A stretch of DNA of 17,843 bases from the NCBI GenBank assembly GCA_938022295.1, contig CALIDR010000062.1, forward strand, positions 1-17,843, written 5' to 3'. The DNA is from an uncultured Burkholderiaceae bacterium (GTDB lineage Bacteria > Pseudomonadota > Gammaproteobacteria > Burkholderiales > Burkholderiaceae_C). Below, piece after piece: positions 15,974 through 17,843 of this stretch. The notes beneath the pieces were generated by a model. That model was not told the origin of the DNA, made no database searches, and was given only the letters and a program-made list of their open reading frames with translations. Made by a program: the position numbers and the translations under genes. Numbering within the stretch: the first letter of the stretch is position 1; each line of letters begins with the position of its first letter.

Positions 15974-16234
15974 GGGCACGGGCGCGGTGGTGGGGTCGGC
16001 GCCCAGCGTCGCCGCTCGCGCCCGCGGTGTCACGGGGGCAAACCCGACGCCCTGCGGCGACGCGCACGGCAGCGTCGGCCGCAAATGGCGCCGGCAGGCG
16101 GAACCCCTCGTCGCGCCGGGCCATTGCAGCCAGCCCCGATCTGCCCCACCATTGCCCGCAGCCGTCGCGCGCCGCGTGCGGCCGGCGCGGCGCGGTGCCC
16201 ACCCTGGCCGCCCTGCGCAGCCCCGGTGGGCATC
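15974..16234. other. Divergent intergenic region
   Basis: About 260 bp between the exported four-cysteine protein gene (minus) and the CBS-domain gene (plus). It should carry both promoters, but I see no clear -35/-10 pair. Open frames crossing it have no ribosome site or recognisable domain and look like high-G+C noise. Confidence 0.4.
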
Positions 16235-16241
16235 GGAGGAG
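16235..16241 (+). promoter_or_regulatory. Strong ribosome binding site of the CBS-domain gene
   Basis: GGAGGAG ends 4 nt before the ATG at 16246. It is the best Shine-Dalgarno match in the right half of the window and fixes the start against the longer open frame that begins near 16027. Confidence 0.8.
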
Positions 16242-16245
16242 ACCC

Positions 16246-16833
16246 ATGAACGACAAGGCCCTGCCGACGTTTCGCTTCGACGAGGGGGTCTGCATCGCCC
16301 AGGCCGAGCCGCCGCCGGCGCCGCCGGTGACGCTCGATTCGCCGGCGCTGGCGGTGATGACCGACCTCACGCAGGTGCGCGCGGCCACCGTCCACCCGGA
16401 CACCCCGCTCGCGCTCGCGGAGCAGGCGATGATCCGCCGCGGCGTTCGCCTGCTGTTCGTCGTCGAGCGGATGCCTTGCGTCGACGGCATCGTCGGCGCG
16501 GTGGACCTGCACGGCGAGCGGCCGATGCAGGTGCTGCACCGCCGCGGCGGGGCCTACGCCGACCTGCGCGTGGCCGACGTGATGACGCGCCTGCCCGAAG
16601 TCGACGTGGTCGACTTCGCCTCGCTCGCCGACGCCACCGTCGCCCGTGTCGTGGCCACGCTGCGCCGCTTCGGCCGCCCGCACCTGCTGGTGGCCGAGCA
16701 CGCCACCGCCGCCGCGCCGCCGCGCATCCGCGGGCTGTTCTCCGCGACCCAGGTCGAGCGCCAGCTCGGCCGGCCGCTGCACACGATCGCGATCGCCTCG
16801 ACGTTCGCCGAGATCGAGCAGGCGCTGAGCTGA
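16246..16833 (+). CDS. Stand-alone two-CBS-domain protein
   Basis: It has 195 residues. The start at ATG 16246 is set by GGAGGAG just upstream. After a 35-residue leader, CBS repeat 1 covers about 36-95 (MTDLTQVRAATVHPDTPLALAEQAMIRRGV in order, then LLFVVERMPCVDGIVGAVDL). CBS repeat 2 covers about 108-170 (RVADVMTRLPEVDVVDFASL, then RPHLLVAEH and RIRGLFSATQVERQLG). Paired CBS domains usually bind adenosine nucleotides such as AMP or ATP and regulate a partner. No enzymatic or transporter domain is attached here, so it may act in trans. It is followed after 19 bp by the convergent pncC gene. The partner is unknown. Confidence 0.85.
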   Translation: MNDKALPTFRFDEGVCIAQAEPPPAPPVTLDSPALAVMTDLTQVRAATVHPDTPLALAEQAMIRRGVRLLFVVERMPCVDGIVGAVDLHGERPMQVLHRRGGAYADLRVADVMTRLPEVDVVDFASLADATVARVVATLRRFGRPHLLVAEHATAAAPPRIRGLFSATQVERQLGRPLHTIAIASTFAEIEQALS

Positions 16834-16852
16834 GCCGACCCGCCCGGCGCGG

Positions 16853-17347
16853 TCACGGCCGCGCCAGTTCCTGCGCCTGCTGCAGCGCGGCGGCCACCGT
16901 CGCCGCGCGCACCGCGGCGCGGTCGCCACCCAGTCGCAGCCGCGTGGCGCCCACCGCGCCGCCGCGCACCGCCCAGGCGAGCCAGACGAGGCCGATCGGC
17001 TTGTCGGGCGTGCCGCCGCTCGGCCCGGCGATGCCGGTGACGGCGACCGCGAGGTCGGCGGGCGAGCGGGCAAGCGCCCCCGCGGCCATCGCGCACGCGA
17101 CCGGCTCGCTCACCGCGCCGTGGGCGGCCAGCGTCGCCGGGTCGACGCCGAGCAGCTCGACCTTGGCGGCGTTGCTGTAGACGACGAAGCCGCGCTCGAA
17201 CCAGTCGCTCGAGCCGGCCACCGCGGTGCAGGCGGCGGCGATCAGCCCGCCGGTGCAGCTCTCGGCGGTGGCGAGCCGCCAGCCGCGCGCGCGCAGCGCC
17301 TGCGCCAGCGGCAGCACGAGCGGTTCGACGGCGGCGAGGTCGAGCAT
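16853..17347 (-). CDS. pncC: CinA C-terminal-family nicotinamide-nucleotide amidohydrolase
   Basis: It deamidates nicotinamide mononucleotide to nicotinate mononucleotide, recycling pyridine nucleotides in the cytoplasm. The 164 residues form a single CinA C-terminal domain, without the N-terminal MoaB-like domain of full CinA. It starts at ATG 17347 (MLDLAAVEPLVLPLAQALRA). Signature motifs are ATAESCTGGLIAA with Ser30, VVYSNAAKVELLGV with Lys62 (a candidate Ser/Lys catalytic pair), and AVTGIAGPSGGTPDKPIGLVW. It lies 11 bp after pgpA, so the two are probably one transcript; this pairing (often with thiL ahead) is common in betaproteobacteria. Confidence 0.93.
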   Translation of the reverse strand: MLDLAAVEPLVLPLAQALRARGWRLATAESCTGGLIAAACTAVAGSSDWFERGFVVYSNAAKVELLGVDPATLAAHGAVSEPVACAMAAGALARSPADLAVAVTGIAGPSGGTPDKPIGLVWLAWAVRGGAVGATRLRLGGDRAAVRAATVAAALQQAQELARP

Positions 17348-17358
17348 GGCCGCAGCGG

Positions 17359-17843
17359 TCAGATCCAGCGCCAGGCCGCGATCACGAGCAGCGTCAGCAG
17401 CGCCGCGACGAGGTCGTCGAACAGGATGCCGAAGCCCTGCGCCCAGCCCGGCTGCGCGCCGGCAGGGGCCTTGAACGCGCGGTCGGCCCAGCGCACCGGA
17501 CCCCACTTGGCGGCGTCGAAGAAGCGGAACAGAGCGAACGCCGTGGCCTGCGCCCAGAAGCCGGCCGGCATCACGAGCCAGAGCACGATCCAGAACGCGA
17601 CCACTTCGTCCCACACGATCGCCCCCGGGTCGCCCTGGCCGAGGTCGCGCGCGGTGCGCGTGCACGCCCACCAGCCCACGAGCAGACCGGCGGCGATCAC
17701 GACCGCCCAGCCGGCGTCGTCGAGCCAGCGGCCGAGCACGACGAACGCGAGCCACGCCCACAGCGTGCCGACGGTGCCCGGCGCCCACGGCGACAACCCG
17801 CTGCCGAAGCCGAGCGCGATCCAGCGCGCCGGGTGCGCGGCCA
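17359..17843 (-). CDS. pgpA: Phosphatidylglycerophosphatase A (5' end off the right edge)
   Basis: Integral membrane phosphatase that converts phosphatidylglycerophosphate to phosphatidylglycerol. About 160 residues are visible and the frame is open to the window edge, beginning AAHPARWIALGFGSGLSPWA. Only a few N-terminal residues should be missing. The TTG at 17796 is an internal Leu, not the start, because GFGSGLSP-APGT is the conserved PgpA N-terminal block. Other motifs are IVWDEVVAFW (acidic metal site), ALFRFFDAAKWGPVRWAD, and GFGILFDDLVAALLTLL near the C-terminus. Hydrophobic segments fit three to four membrane helices. It precedes pncC by 11 bp; thiL would be the expected upstream neighbour. 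Confidence 0.93.
   Translation of the reverse strand, partial: AAHPARWIALGFGSGLSPWAPGTVGTLWAWLAFVVLGRWLDDAGWAVVIAAGLLVGWWACTRTARDLGQGDPGAIVWDEVVAFWIVLWLVMPAGFWAQATAFALFRFFDAAKWGPVRWADRAFKAPAGAQPGWAQGFGILFDDLVAALLTLLVIAAWRWI

Noticed and set aside
17359..17796. PgpA starting at TTG 17796
   Set aside because: The frame stays open to the edge and the upstream residues (AHPARWIALGFGSGL) are the conserved PgpA N-terminus, so the gene is cut by the window.

Overview
This window is very G+C-rich chromosomal DNA. It most likely comes from a betaproteobacterium of the order Burkholderiales, in the broad Rubrivivax/Leptothrix/Methylibium neighbourhood. That placement is an inference from the atp gene order and protein wording (an AtpE close to the Burkholderia type and an AtpI with a soluble acidic N-terminus), the pgpA-pncC pair, and the frequency of GTG/TTG starts. 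No rRNA, tRNA, CRISPR array or intact insertion sequence was seen.

Positions 1-6274 (minus strand) hold the F-type ATP synthase operon in the order atpI-atpB-atpE-atpF-atpH-atpA-atpG-atpD. atpD runs off the left edge. Catalytic and coupling residues are intact: both Walker A loops, AtpE Asp59 and AtpB Arg213. The enzyme reads as a normal proton-driven synthase. A divergent control region (about 6275-6432) separates it from a plus-strand pair: a six-cysteine DsbD-type transmembrane thiol reductase (6433-8595) and an exported peroxiredoxin/thioredoxin-fold protein (8660-9277). Together these look like a periplasmic thiol-redox module. A perfect hairpin (9288-9313) lies between this module and a convergent GCS2-family (glutamate-cysteine ligase-like) gene at 9372-10799.

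Positions 10800-12124 are the accessory-looking part. About 415 bp show no convincing gene, then comes a VapBC-type toxin-antitoxin pair (AbrB-fold antitoxin plus PIN nuclease), then about 260 bp more of apparently noncoding DNA. The pair is preceded by a perfect 7-bp inverted repeat whose arms are 21 bp apart centre to centre, a good candidate operator. G+C is visibly lower here than in the flanking genes.

Positions 12125-17843 return to chromosomal genes, mostly divergent or convergent singletons. They are an NnrU-family membrane protein, a MaoC-like hotdog protein in which the usual catalytic His is Arg, a membrane-anchored coiled-coil protein of unknown function, a Tat-type exported aldo/keto reductase, two small exported cysteine-containing proteins of unknown function, a two-CBS-domain protein, and the lipid/NAD housekeeping pair pgpA-pncC. 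pgpA is cut by the right edge.

Nothing here is a clear new multi-gene system. The best leads are the VapBC operator and its noncoding flanks, the DsbD/peroxiredoxin-like pair, the His-to-Arg change in the MaoC-like protein, and the cluster of uncharacterised exported proteins.
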